Assembly (NCBI GenBank): GCA_965202875.1
Contig: OZ241870.1
Span: forward strand, 248,001 to 312,000
Reading direction: 5' to 3'
DNA length: 64,000 nucleotides
From: HK1 sp965202875
GTDB taxonomy: Bacteria > Pseudomonadota > Gammaproteobacteria > HK1
Shown here: piece after piece, positions 44,195-52,982 of the stretch
Layout of the letters: every line of letters begins with the position of its first letter
Position numbering within the stretch: position 1 is the first letter of the stretch
Position numbers and translations under genes: made by a program
Notes under the pieces: generated by a model
Told to the model about the DNA's origin: nothing
The model's database searches: none
Seen by the model: only the letters and a program-made list of their open reading frames with translations

Positions 44195-44737
44195 TCAGAC
44201 GCAGGCCCGATGCTCCTTTGCGCGGAGGTAGCGCTCCAGCGCATCCTGCCACGGCGGCATGGTTCCGAACGCGGGAGAGACCTTGGCATTGTCCAGCGCG
44301 CTGTAGCGCGGACGCGCCGCCCGGGTGGGGTACTCTTCGCTCGAACACGGGGTGACGGCGGCCTCGACCCCGGCGAGGCGAACGATTTCGAACCAGGTCG
44401 CCGAGCCGCCGTTGACCACGTGATAGAGCCCCGGCGCGCAGCCCTCCGCCAGCATCCGCAGCAGGACGCGCGCGACGTCGGCGGTGGCGGTGGGGGACAT
44501 GGTCTGGTCATCGACGACCCGGAGCGCTCCCTTCTCCCGTCCGAGGCGGATCATGGTCTCGACGAAGTTGCCGCCCTTGCCGCTGGCTCCGGCCGTCCCG
44601 AACAGCGAGGCGACGCGGAGGATGACGGCATCCTCGCAGGCGAGCCGCGCGAGCGCTTTGCCCATCGCCTTGGAGGCGCCGTAGACGTTGGACCGGTGCG
44701 ATCGGGTCGTCTTCGCGGAGCGGCCGGCAGCTCCCAT
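44195..44737 (-). pseudogene. dTDP-4-dehydrorhamnose reductase (RmlD-like), N-terminus missing
   Basis: The C-terminal half is well conserved: NVYGASKAMGKALARL with the Y-x-x-x-K pair, ILRVASLFGTAGASGKGGNF, VVDDQTMSPTATADVARVLL, GLYHVVNGGSATWFEIVRL and a substrate-domain end. The NAD(P)-binding N-terminal half with the G-x-x-G-x-x-G motif is absent; upstream DNA belongs instead to an AAA-ATPase/nuclease gene in another frame. I infer that the ATPase gene was inserted into rmlD or joined to it by deletion. The remnant cannot bind the nucleotide cofactor in the usual way. Confidence 0.82.
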
Positions 44738-46470
44738 CCGTGGAACACCACCGCCAGCCCCACGTGCCGCACCGAGGGCGCGAAACGCCGCAGCCCCTCG
44801 TCCGCCAGATAGCCCACGAGCTGCCCCCGCGCCTCGCTCAGCTTCTCCCCCACCACCGCCTGATCCACCCGCTCGCTCCGCTTCAGGTACTTCACCTCGA
44901 CGACGTACCCGTACCCGATGTCCGGGTACTGCGCCACGAAGGGCTCCAGGTACAGGTCCGCGTAGCCCTTGTTCAGCTCACGCTCGGTGTGGATGACGAA
45001 CTGACCCACCACGCTGAAGTGTGCGGCCAGGAACGCCTGCACCACCTTCTCCCCGTCGAGGTAGTCCCGAATCCCCGTCTGCCCGGCAATGGCCGTCGCG
45101 ATGTGCTCGACTGCCGGGCGCCATTCGCCCTTGTAGGCCATTCTCCTGACCAGCCCCGAGAAGTGGTGGTGGCTCACCGAGAACACCCCCACGTCCCGGT
45201 ACGCATCGCGCAGGTACCCGTACATCAGCCGCCGCACCGTCTGGTTCGGAATGCCCAGCCGGGTCGTCCCCCCCGACACCCCGCGGATGCTCAGCAGCCC
45301 GAAGTAGTACAGCAGGGACAGGAAGTTCTCCGGATCGTCGAGCCGATCCAGGGGGAAGCCGAGATTCAGGTCGGCCTCCGTCTCCCCCTCGCCGATGACG
45401 TGGCGCAGCAGGTCGAAGTTGCCGTTGAGCTGCCTCGCGCCCGCGCTGACCCGTTGATTCACCAGCAGCAGGTGGCGCAGCTTCGTGTAGTCGATGCGAA
45501 TGTTGGGGTCGATGAGGTCGTCCGGCATCGGCTTGTTCGGGATGGAATCCTTCAGGTAGTGGAGCACCATGTCGGTGTTGTAGAGGTCGCCGGTGGCGGT
45601 CTTGGCGAAGCGGTAGCCGTTGTACCACTCGCGCATCACGTCCAGGGCCGCGTCCACGTCCTGGCTGAACGCGCCGCGCTCCCGGTAGAGCTCCAGCAGG
45701 CCGCGCACCTCCGACTCGGTGAAGCCGAGCATCCCGTTGAGTTCCGGCTTCAGGGTGACGTTGCGCCCGATGTTGAAGCCGCTGGTCACGTCGTCCATGG
45801 TGATGGGCGAGACCCCGGTGATGAACAGCCGTTCGAGCCCGCCCGCCTCGCCGGTCCCGGCCTTCAGGGCGGCGAAGAAGTTGCGGTAGAAGCCGCCGCC
45901 GTGGGTGAAGGGCTCACAGGCCTCCCGCCCCCGGTGGACCAGCACCGTGTTGGCGAAGTTGTCGTACTCGTCGATGAGCAGGTAGAGCGGGATGCCGTGC
46001 TCGCCGGCGTACTTGAACAGCTCGTGGAGCCGGATGTCGGTGGCGGGCGGCGCGAGGATGCGTTGAATCGCCGCCTCGGGAAACAGGTCCGGATGCCGCT
46101 CCAGCGCGTAGCGGAGATCGATGAAGCAATGGCCCTCGAAACGCTCCTCCAGGGTCTCCAGCTTGTCGTTGAAGGCGGAGAAGTCGAAGCGCACCACGAC
46201 GTAGCGCCCGCGCTCGGCGGTGGGTGCGCGCCCGACGTCGGTGCCCCCGAACAGGCCCTCGAACTCGTGCGCCCAGTGCCGCCCGTAGTAGCACTCCAGC
46301 AGCGACAGCCAGCAGGACTTGCCGAAGCGCCGGGGGCGGATGAAGAAGACGTAGCGCTCGTCTTCCAGAGGACGCAGGTACCGGGTCTTGTCCACGTACA
46401 GCCAGCCGTTTCTGCGGATGCGCGGGAACGACATCTCGCCGTAGGGGATGCGCGGCCAGGGGGTGGTCAC
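44551..46470 (-). CDS. AAA-ATPase-like protein with PD-(D/E)XK nuclease domain (PF09820/PF08011 type)
   Basis: The N-terminal region has YVDKTRYLRPL and a P-loop-like RPRRFGKSCWLSLLECYY, then a Walker B-like YLLIDEYDNFANT, and FITGVSPITMDDVTSGFNIG, all hallmarks of AAA-ATPase_like proteins. The C-terminal nuclease-like domain reads GYADLYLEPF...YGYVVEVKYLKRS, with D and E-x-K residues. These multi-copy genes are frequent in environmental and host-associated bacteria and are of unknown function. The GTG at 46470 (TTPWPRIPYGEMSFPR) is the chosen start. The natural end (near VVFHGWELP) has no stop; the frame runs ~60 residues into the rmlD remnant and ends at 44551, so the last part is a chimeric tail. 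Confidence 0.8.
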   Translation of the reverse strand: MTTPWPRIPYGEMSFPRIRRNGWLYVDKTRYLRPLEDERYVFFIRPRRFGKSCWLSLLECYYGRHWAHEFEGLFGGTDVGRAPTAERGRYVVVRFDFSAFNDKLETLEERFEGHCFIDLRYALERHPDLFPEAAIQRILAPPATDIRLHELFKYAGEHGIPLYLLIDEYDNFANTVLVHRGREACEPFTHGGGFYRNFFAALKAGTGEAGGLERLFITGVSPITMDDVTSGFNIGRNVTLKPELNGMLGFTESEVRGLLELYRERGAFSQDVDAALDVMREWYNGYRFAKTATGDLYNTDMVLHYLKDSIPNKPMPDDLIDPNIRIDYTKLRHLLLVNQRVSAGARQLNGNFDLLRHVIGEGETEADLNLGFPLDRLDDPENFLSLLYYFGLLSIRGVSGGTTRLGIPNQTVRRLMYGYLRDAYRDVGVFSVSHHHFSGLVRRMAYKGEWRPAVEHIATAIAGQTGIRDYLDGEKVVQAFLAAHFSVVGQFVIHTERELNKGYADLYLEPFVAQYPDIGYGYVVEVKYLKRSERVDQAVVGEKLSEARGQLVGYLADEGLRRFAPSVRHVGLAVVFHGWELPAAPRRRPDRTGPTSTAPPRRWAKRSRGSPARMPSSSASPRCSGRPEPAARAATSSRP

Positions 46471-46582
46471 CTGGGGAGCCTCGCTTCCGTGAAATCGGCG
46501 GCTTCTTGTCCAGGCGGGTAGCCCGGCCCCCGAGACGCTGAGAGGGACGAATCCCAAGTCGAGGGCTCCGCACCGGGGACGT

Positions 46583-47092
46583 TCAGCGAGCCACTGCGGC
46601 ACAGGTCGGCGACGGCGGTCCTGTCGACCGCGCCCCGGCCGGTATCGGCGAGCGCCTTGCGCTTCGCGTTCGACATCTTGCGACACTTGCCTCCGAAGGA
46701 CGTCTCGTCAGCCTCGACCTGGCTGCCGAACGTCGCGGCCTCGACTTCGGTCCAGGCTTCGCGCGGCCGGTATCGGCGAGCGCCTTGCGCTTCGCGTTCG
46801 ACATCTTGCGACACTTGCCTCCGAAGGACGTCTCGTCAGCCTCGACCTGGCTGCCGAACGTCGCGGCCTCGACTTCGGTCCAGGCTTCGCGCGGCCGGTG
46901 CGCCAGAGACCAAGCGGATTGCCGGGTGATGCCGAGGTCGCGGTGCGGCTTCATCAACGAGACACCCTGGAGGCTCGTGGTGAGCAGAAAGATGACCACG
47001 GTGTTCCGGCGGCAACGAGGGTCAAGGAGTGGCCGGCTGATGTACGTCCGAGTCATGAGGCGGCATCGGCCGTCGGAGAGCAACGCGACCAT
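46583..47092 (-). pseudogene. IS1595-like (ISXO2) transposase remnant with internal tandem duplication
   Basis: The frame reads TTSLQGVSLMKPHRDLGITR, QSAWSLAHRPREAW and then VEADETSFGGKCRKM, which match the IS1595/ISXO2 DDE domain (known pattern: L-G-I-T-x-x-A-W-x-x-A-H-R and V-E-x-D-E-T-x-x-G-G-K). An exact 128-bp segment is repeated, which breaks the frame because 128 is not a multiple of three. The zinc-ribbon N-terminus and the remaining catalytic residues are missing. Confidence 0.8.
46639..46894. repeat. Exact 128-bp tandem duplication
   Basis: Copy 1 is 46639-46766 and copy 2 is 46767-46894. By direct comparison they are identical throughout, starting ccggtatcggcgagcgcctt and ending caggcttcgcgcgg. 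It lies within the IS1595-like transposase remnant. Confidence 0.95.
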
Positions 47093-47102
47093 GGCGCGAT
47101 GA

Positions 47103-48206
47103 TCACGATGCGGAAGCGGCGCTCATGCCGGCCGGCGCGACCTCGCGGATCCAGCCGAAGGGGTCGGGCCGATCGCCGTACTGGATGCCCGTCAGTTCGT
47201 CGAACAGCTGCTCCGCCAGCGGCCCGGTGCCGGCGTTCGCGACGTGGTGGATCCGGCCCTTGTAGTCGAGCGAGCCGACCGGCGAGATGACCGCCGCCGT
47301 TCCCGCTCCGAACACCTCTTCGAGGCTGCCGTCCTCGTGGGCGGCGAGCACCTCGTCGATGGTGATGCGCCGTTCCTCCACCGTCACGCCCCACTGCCTG
47401 AGCAGCGCCAGCACCGACTCCTTGGTGATGCCGGCGAGGATGGTGTCGCCGGCCGGCGGCGTGACCACCGTGCCCCCGATCTTGAACAGGATGTTCATCG
47501 AGCCGACTTCCTCTACGTAGCGGCGCTCCGCCGCGTCGAGCCACAACACCTGGGTGAAGCCGCGCCCGAGCGCCTCCTTCTCCGCCTTGAGGCTCGCCGC
47601 GTAGTTCGCGGCCGTCTTGACCGAGCCGAGTCCGCCCGGTCCGGCCCGCGAATACTCGCCGGTGACCGTGATCTTCACCGGGTTGAAGCCTTCGGGGTAA
47701 TAGGCGCCGACCGGTCCGGTGATGATGAAGAAAAGCGCCTCTCGCGTGGATTTGAGCCCGATGTAGGGCTCGGTCGCGATCATGGTCGGGCGCACGTAGA
47801 GCGACGTGCCGTGCGAGCGGGGGATCCAGTCGTGGTCGAGCTCCAGCAGGGTCTCGATCGCGCCGGTGAAGACCGCGGGATCGACCTCGGGCAGGTCGAG
47901 GCGCGCGGCGGAGCGGTTGAAGCGCGCCGCGTTGTCGGCGGCGCGGAACAGGTTCACCGTCCCCTTCCGGTTCCGATACGCCTTGAGACCTTCGAAGATC
48001 GTCTGGCCGTAGTGCAGGACGAGGGAGGCGGGCGAGAGCGCCAGATCCGCGAAGGGCTTGACGGTGGGGTCGCCCCAGCCGCCCTCCTGCGTCCAGCGCA
48101 TGGTGAACATGTGGTCGCTGTAGATCTTCCCGAAGCCGAGCACGCTTTCGTCGGCCGGCTTCGGTCGCCGCTGCTCCGGCGGTGCCGTTTCGATCCGGAA
48201 GTCCAT
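47103..48206 (-). CDS. ilvE: Branched-chain amino acid aminotransferase
   Basis: 367 residues, class IV PLP fold, of the larger BCAT type. Conserved blocks are LVLHYGQTIFEGLKAYRN, the Lys-bearing GSVKTAANYAASLKAEKEAL, VLWLDAAERRYVEEVGSMNI and EVFGAGTAAVISPVGSL. It catalyses the last step of Val/Leu/Ile synthesis and the first of their breakdown. The fold and motifs are of the eukaryote-like BCAT2 group found in many bacteria. Upstream and downstream DNA is repeat-rich, but this gene looks intact. Confidence 0.93.
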   Translation of the reverse strand: MDFRIETAPPEQRRPKPADESVLGFGKIYSDHMFTMRWTQEGGWGDPTVKPFADLALSPASLVLHYGQTIFEGLKAYRNRKGTVNLFRAADNAARFNRSAARLDLPEVDPAVFTGAIETLLELDHDWIPRSHGTSLYVRPTMIATEPYIGLKSTREALFFIITGPVGAYYPEGFNPVKITVTGEYSRAGPGGLGSVKTAANYAASLKAEKEALGRGFTQVLWLDAAERRYVEEVGSMNILFKIGGTVVTPPAGDTILAGITKESVLALLRQWGVTVEERRITIDEVLAAHEDGSLEEVFGAGTAAVISPVGSLDYKGRIHHVANAGTGPLAEQLFDELTGIQYGDRPDPFGWIREVAPAGMSAASAS

Positions 48207-48338
48207 CGTTTTCTCGCACCCTCAAGTCTTGCGCGGAAAGAGCGGCCGGCTTCCGCCCACCCGCCGGAGGGTGCAATCTAGGGAGCCGCTCGCGCCAAAG
48301 TCAAGAATACGGTGTTTGGGGAGGCATCCTGCCGCGGG

Positions 48339-48868
48339 CGAGGGCGCCGGCGCCGAACTGCCGGTGCTCGAACGCGACCCGGCCTGGGCACGATGAGCGG
48401 CGGGCGACGGAGCGATGGGAGAGGCCCGGTGCCGGTGCTCGAGACGTTGAAGCCTCCCGACGTCCTCGGGCGCGGCGTATGCGCCGTTCCGCCGGTGCTC
48501 GAATCCGATCCGGAGACGATGAACGACGTCCCGATACCGATGATCGAGGTGGCGGGGCTCGACGTGGTCTTCGGGCACGGCGCGCGTGCGTTGCGCGCCG
48601 TGGGTGGGGTGAGCTTCACCGTCGATGCGGGGACGAGCTTCGGCCTGGTGGGAGAGTCGGGCTCGGGCAAGACCACGGTGCTGCGGGCGCTCGGCGGGCT
48701 GCTTCCTCACGTCGCACGTGCCGGCGGTCTTGTACGGCTCGCCGGAGAGAGGCTCGGGGCCGTGCGTTCGCGGGGCTTCCGCCGCCGGGTGCAGATGGTC
48801 TTCCAGGATCCCTGCGGCTCGCTGCACCCGCGCCATACCGTGGATCAGATCCTCGGCGAGCCGGCGCG
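48339..48868. repeat. Inverted, nearly identical 530-bp copy of the dppD-dppF junction
   Basis: It corresponds, in reverse orientation, to 38428-38957. I found one clear mismatch (a T/C change in a Leu codon at about 48639). It contains the last ~20 codons of dppD and the first ~160 codons of dppF. Confidence 0.93.
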
Positions 48869-48884
48869 GGCAGGCGCTCCGTGA
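48393..48884 (+). pseudogene. Truncated duplicate of dppF
   Basis: The frame opens with the same MSGGRRSDGRG start as dppF and keeps the Walker A motif GESGSGKTT and the Q-loop FQDP, but stops 5 codons after the copy ends, before the ABC signature and Walker B. The product would not be a working ATPase. It is convergent with ilvE's neighbour region and lies next to a tandem repeat. Confidence 0.88.
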
Positions 48885-48908
48885 CGAGGCGTTCGTTGCG
48901 AGCCGGGA

Positions 48909-49113
48909 CCTCGCCCGCGGCCGGCGGCGGGAAATCAGCCCTTGGTCCAGGGTTCCGGGGGGTGGCTCGGAGACAAACCGTCTCCGCGGTCGGTCCCGCG
49001 AGGGACGATCCGGCCTCGCCCGCGGCCGGCGGCAGGAGATCAGCCCTTGGTCCGGGGTTCCGGGGGTGGCTCGGAGACACGAACCGTCTCCGCGGTCGGT
49101 CCCGCGAGGGACG
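48909..49113. repeat. Two tandem ~100-bp repeats at the 3' end of the malonyl-CoA decarboxylase gene
   Basis: Copy 1 is 48909-49007, copy 2 is 49014-49113. They share cctcgcccgcggccggcggc, atcagcccttggtcc, gtggctcggagaca and cgcggtcggtcccgcgaggg, with scattered differences. Copy 2 overlaps the last ~25 codons of the decarboxylase frame. Confidence 0.88.
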
Positions 49114-50410
49114 CAATGGCCCGCGAGTGGACGATCCGGCCGTCGTTGACGAATGCCTCGTGGTTGGCGATGACGACCGCCTCGTCGTACACGTAGTTCA
49201 CCATCATGCCGGCGGACTGGACGAGACCGGTCGGCGAAGGGTCGCCCATCCAGTTGATCCGTTCGAGCCGGGCGCCGTTGCGCAGGTGGAACCGGGCAAC
49301 TGGATCGAGCGGGTGGATCCCCCGTTTCTCGCGCAGCAGATAGTGGGCGCAGAGCCGCGACAGCCCGGCTTTCAGATGCTTCCCCGGCGCGTGGTCAGCC
49401 GGCCAGTCGGGCATCTCGATGCCGTCGAACCCGATCTCCGCGCCACTCGGCCCGGCGGGGAGCCGTCCTTCCCGCGCCGCCCGGATCAGCCACTTGCGGA
49501 AGCCGGGGATCGGCGAAAGTGTGGCGAACCTGCGCAGCTTCGGGATCTCCGCCGCGAGCTCCCGCACCACCTGCTTGATGAGGAAGTTGCCGAAGGAGAT
49601 GCCGGTGAGCCCCCGCTGGCAGTTGCTGATGGAATAGAAGATGGCGGTGTCGGCGTCGACGTCCGGCTCCACCTTCCCGAAGATCAGATCCGTGATCGAA
49701 CCGGCCAAGCCCTTGCACAGCGCGACTTCGACGAAGATGAGCGGCTCGTCGGGAAGCGAAGGATGAAAGAACCCGAAGCAGCGCCGATCCGCTTGGAGGC
49801 GGCGGCGTAGATCGTCCCAGTCGAGGATCTGGTGCACCGCCTCGTACTCGGTGATCTTCTCAAGGACGAGGGCCGGCGTTCCCCAGTCGATGCGGTGCAG
49901 TTCGAGGAACCCGCGGTTGAACCAGGAACGGAGCAGGTGTACGAAGTCGTCGTCCACCATCTTGAATTCCGGGTGCCGGGGCAACGTATCGAGCAGGGCC
50001 GCGCGCATCGCGAGGATGTCGCTCGTCCCGTCCGGAGCGGTGTTCATCAGGTGCAGGAGCTCCCGTCGCCGCGGCTCTGCCGCCGCCGCGACGGCGGCCG
50101 CCGTTTCCGGGCCCGGTGACGCGCGGTAGCGTTCCAGGGCCGCGTCGAGGGCCGTCGGCCCGGCGCCGAGGTCGCTGCGCAGGAACTCGAAGAAATCGTC
50201 CCGCCCTCCGACGTCGAGCCGGGCGAACGCGTCGAGGGTCTGGCGAGCCAGGGTGACGACCGACGCCTCTCCCTTGGTGCGGAGCAGGAAGTGGCAAAGC
50301 TCCCGGATGTCCTCCCCCGCGCGCGCCTTGCCCCGCCGGCCGAGGAGCCCCTGTCCCGCGGCCGCAAGGCTCGCGATGACGTCCTTCCAGATCGCTCTTC
50401 GCAATCTCAT
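49040..50410 (-). CDS. Malonyl-CoA decarboxylase
   Basis: 456 residues. The N-terminal helical domain and the GNAT-fold catalytic domain are visible: FFHPSLPDEPLIFVEVALCK, YSISNCQRGLTGISFGNFLI, FATLSPIPGFRKWL and DPVARFHLRNGARLERINWM. The S and H of the catalytic pair (S in L-S-P-I-P-G-F-R and the His in F-H-L-R-N-G) are present. It turns malonyl-CoA into acetyl-CoA, enabling malonate use or controlling malonyl-CoA. The last ~25 residues (after VHSRAIA) are encoded by a repeat copy and probably replace the natural end. Confidence 0.92.
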   Translation of the reverse strand: MRLRRAIWKDVIASLAAAGQGLLGRRGKARAGEDIRELCHFLLRTKGEASVVTLARQTLDAFARLDVGGRDDFFEFLRSDLGAGPTALDAALERYRASPGPETAAAVAAAAEPRRRELLHLMNTAPDGTSDILAMRAALLDTLPRHPEFKMVDDDFVHLLRSWFNRGFLELHRIDWGTPALVLEKITEYEAVHQILDWDDLRRRLQADRRCFGFFHPSLPDEPLIFVEVALCKGLAGSITDLIFGKVEPDVDADTAIFYSISNCQRGLTGISFGNFLIKQVVRELAAEIPKLRRFATLSPIPGFRKWLIRAAREGRLPAGPSGAEIGFDGIEMPDWPADHAPGKHLKAGLSRLCAHYLLREKRGIHPLDPVARFHLRNGARLERINWMGDPSPTGLVQSAGMMVNYVYDEAVVIANHEAFVNDGRIVHSRAIASLAGPTAETVRVSEPPPEPRTKG

Positions 50411-50486
50411 GATGAAGCGCCCTCGATCGTGCCGTATGGCGATTCCGTATGACGATGCTGCACGAGGCGCCGGACCGCCGCCCGCG

Positions 50487-51713
50487 CTACGTGATCTTGA
50501 CGTCGCGCGCCGGGAGATAGAGCAGGAGCGAGATCACGGTCATCAAGGCAAGAAAGCCGAAGACCCCCCGGTAGGCGATCTCGGGCGCGGACTCGCCGGC
50601 CGGCGTGAAATCGCCGACGATGACGCCGGTCACGCTCTGCATCACCGCGACCCCGAAGAACACCGCGAGGTTCTGCAGCGTGAGTCCGCGCCCCACGAGA
50701 TGATCGGGGAGCACGGCACGGGCGTGCGCGTGGTTGAGCATGATGTGGGCGCTCGTCATCGCAAATGCGATCAGCAGTCCCGTCGCCGGCCACGGCCCGA
50801 TACCGGGCCGGAAGGCCAGGAGGAGCAGGATCACGGTCGACGCGACGCTTCCACCGGCGATGGCGCGCTTGCGTGAACCGAGCCGGCGCTCGACGGCCCC
50901 GTAGCTCATCACCCCGATGAACACCGCGAGGTGGATGACGAACAGCACGTTGCCGCGGTGCATCCCCTGGAGATCGTGGACATCGTTCAGGTATGGGCCG
51001 GCCCACAGCCCGACGATGGCGATGACGCTGCCGTAATTGACGAACTGGATCGCGCAGACATGCCAGATCTGCCGGTTGGCGGACACCGCCCGGACGCCGC
51101 CGAGCATCTCGCCGAAGGATTCGCCCGCGCTCTCGATCGTCCGTCCCGGCGGCGCGTCGCGCACCGTGGCGAACAGCAGCCCCGCAAGCCCGAGGGTGAT
51201 CGCGGCCATCGCCCAGAATGCTCCTCGCCAGCCGACGGCGCCGGCCGCCGCCGCGAGGGGCGCGGTCGCAAAGAGCATCCCGACGCCGCCGATGGTGTAG
51301 ACCAGAGTGCTCAGTTTCGTGAACCGCTCCTGCGGGTACCACCGCGCGATGGTCACGAGCGTGCCCATCAGCCCGGCCGCGCAGCCGGCGCCGATGAGGG
51401 CGCGGGCGACGGCCAGCCCGCCCGCCCCCTCGGCCGTCGCGAACACCACCGAGCCGGCCGCGGCGAGCGCGAACAGCCCGGACATCGTGCGTCGCGGGCC
51501 AAAGCGGTCGAGCAGCATCCCCGTCGGAATCTGCATGATGCCGAAGGCGAAGAAGAACGCGCCGGTGATCACCCCCATCGTCTGCGCGGAGATGGAGAGC
51601 GTGCGCATGAGCTCGGGCGCGATGACCGCGTTCGACACCCGGAAGAACTGGCTCGCCATGAAGCCCGCGCAGAGCACGGCGAGCATGGGCGCGGGTGGGA
51701 CGTGGACGTTCAC
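50487..51713 (-). CDS. MFS transporter
   Basis: 408 residues with about 12 hydrophobic segments. The MFS signature loop is DRFGPRRTMSGLF after TM2. The first segment PMLAVLCAGFMASQFFRVSN and the C-half ALPDHLVG-like loop fit the anion/organic-acid and nitrate-type MFS subfamilies. It is upstream of malonyl-CoA decarboxylase and directly downstream (18 bp) of the Ldh2-family dehydrogenase gene on the same strand. This suggests uptake of a hydroxy or dicarboxylic acid, by context only. Confidence 0.85.
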   Translation of the reverse strand: MNVHVPPAPMLAVLCAGFMASQFFRVSNAVIAPELMRTLSISAQTMGVITGAFFFAFGIMQIPTGMLLDRFGPRRTMSGLFALAAAGSVVFATAEGAGGLAVARALIGAGCAAGLMGTLVTIARWYPQERFTKLSTLVYTIGGVGMLFATAPLAAAAGAVGWRGAFWAMAAITLGLAGLLFATVRDAPPGRTIESAGESFGEMLGGVRAVSANRQIWHVCAIQFVNYGSVIAIVGLWAGPYLNDVHDLQGMHRGNVLFVIHLAVFIGVMSYGAVERRLGSRKRAIAGGSVASTVILLLLAFRPGIGPWPATGLLIAFAMTSAHIMLNHAHARAVLPDHLVGRGLTLQNLAVFFGVAVMQSVTGVIVGDFTPAGESAPEIAYRGVFGFLALMTVISLLLYLPARDVKIT

Positions 51714-51731
51714 CGCCGGCCCCCGGCAGGC

Positions 51732-52754
51732 TCACCCGTCGATGTACTCCCGCAACGTGTCGTGGAGCGATCTCGGGAGGGTAACGCCCTCGGCCGGGGT
51801 GCGCTCGCGCGCCCGGTAGCGGCGGTCGGAAGGCAGCCGCGTTCCGTCCTGTTCGAGGATCTTCGCGAAGAGGGTCTCCGCGTGGGCAAGCTGCGCGCCG
51901 CGGTCGCCGTCGCCGGTGCAGCGGGCGGGATCGATCGCGATCATGAACTCCCCGCCGCAGGGCGCACCGACCCCGCCGGTGTCCTTCGCGTGGGCTTCGA
52001 AGCTGAAGACGTCGCCGACCAGCGCACCCGCCAGCAGCTCGATCATGAGGGCGACGGCTGCACCCTTGTAGCCGCCGAAGGGGAGCTGCGCACCGGCCAG
52101 CGCGGTCGCGGGATCGGTGGTCGGCTCGCCGTCCGGCCCGATTGCCCAGCCCTCGGGAAGCGGCTTCCCGTCGCGCAGGTGGATCTGGATCTCGCCGCGC
52201 GCGCTGGCGCTCGACGCCTGATCGAAGACCAGCGGCGGCCGCCCCGCCCGCGGCCAGGCGAAGGCCATCGGGTTCGTGCCGTAGACCGGCCGGGTGCCGC
52301 CGGCCGGGGCGACGTACCGGAGCGCGGCGGTGAAGGCGAAGGCGACGAGGCCGCGCTCGGCGAGCCGCTCGACCTCGGGCCAGAGCGCCGCCACGTTGTA
52401 GGCGTTCACGATGGCGAGGGCCGCGATGCCGAGCTCGCGGGCGCGCTGCTCCAGGGGGTCCGCGCCGAGCTGCAAGGTGAGCGGAGCGAAGCCGAAGTGC
52501 GCGTCGGCCTGGATCACCGCGGGGGCGAGATCGCGGAACGTGGGTTCGGCGTCGGGCGAGACCTCCGCCTCCTGCAGCGCCTTTACGTAGAACGGGATGC
52601 GGAACAGGCCGTGCGACCTGCACTCGTCGCGCTCCGCCGCAGTGACGGTATCGGCGATGGCGCGCGCGTGCTTCTCCGAGCACCCCTTGGCGCGGAGCGC
52701 ATCGAAAGCGGTCCGGTGCACCTCGTCGAGCGCCATGCGAACGCGATCGTCCAC
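51732..52754 (-). CDS. Ldh2-family (malate/lactate/ureidoglycolate-type) dehydrogenase
   Basis: 340 residues. Conserved Ldh2 features are SHGLFRIPFYVKAL near residue 48, DAHFGFAP, YGTNPMAFAWPR and FGGYKGAAVALMIELLAGAL. Family members oxidise (S)- or (R)-2-hydroxy acids, ureidoglycolate or sulfolactate, or reduce cyclic imines (DpkA). The G-L-F-R-I-P pattern with an aromatic residue resembles both DpkA and ureidoglycolate dehydrogenase members; I cannot choose. It leads an apparent operon with an MFS transporter. The ATG at 52754 is preceded by AGGAGGAGA. Confidence 0.88.
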   Translation of the reverse strand: MDDRVRMALDEVHRTAFDALRAKGCSEKHARAIADTVTAAERDECRSHGLFRIPFYVKALQEAEVSPDAEPTFRDLAPAVIQADAHFGFAPLTLQLGADPLEQRARELGIAALAIVNAYNVAALWPEVERLAERGLVAFAFTAALRYVAPAGGTRPVYGTNPMAFAWPRAGRPPLVFDQASSASARGEIQIHLRDGKPLPEGWAIGPDGEPTTDPATALAGAQLPFGGYKGAAVALMIELLAGALVGDVFSFEAHAKDTGGVGAPCGGEFMIAIDPARCTGDGDRGAQLAHAETLFAKILEQDGTRLPSDRRYRARERTPAEGVTLPRSLHDTLREYIDG

Positions 52755-52982
52755 AACCTGTCTCCTCCTGTTTCGAATGTGAGGCCGTCCGGTGGCCTGC
52801 CCGGCCCTGTGGGCGTTCTATACTGATTCCCCGCAGCCCGCGCAACCCGGCGACGACGGCTCCCAGGGCCGTTCTGTTCGCCGCGAAGGCCGAATCAGGC
52901 GGTCGAGGCCGCCTTGGGGACGAAGGCCACGCCGCTGCCGTCCGCGTTCCCGGTGTCCGTGAAGACAACCCCGCGCCCCGCT

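Noticed and set aside
48909..49113. Tandem repeats as a CRISPR-like array
   Set aside because: Two contiguous ~100-bp copies with no spacers.
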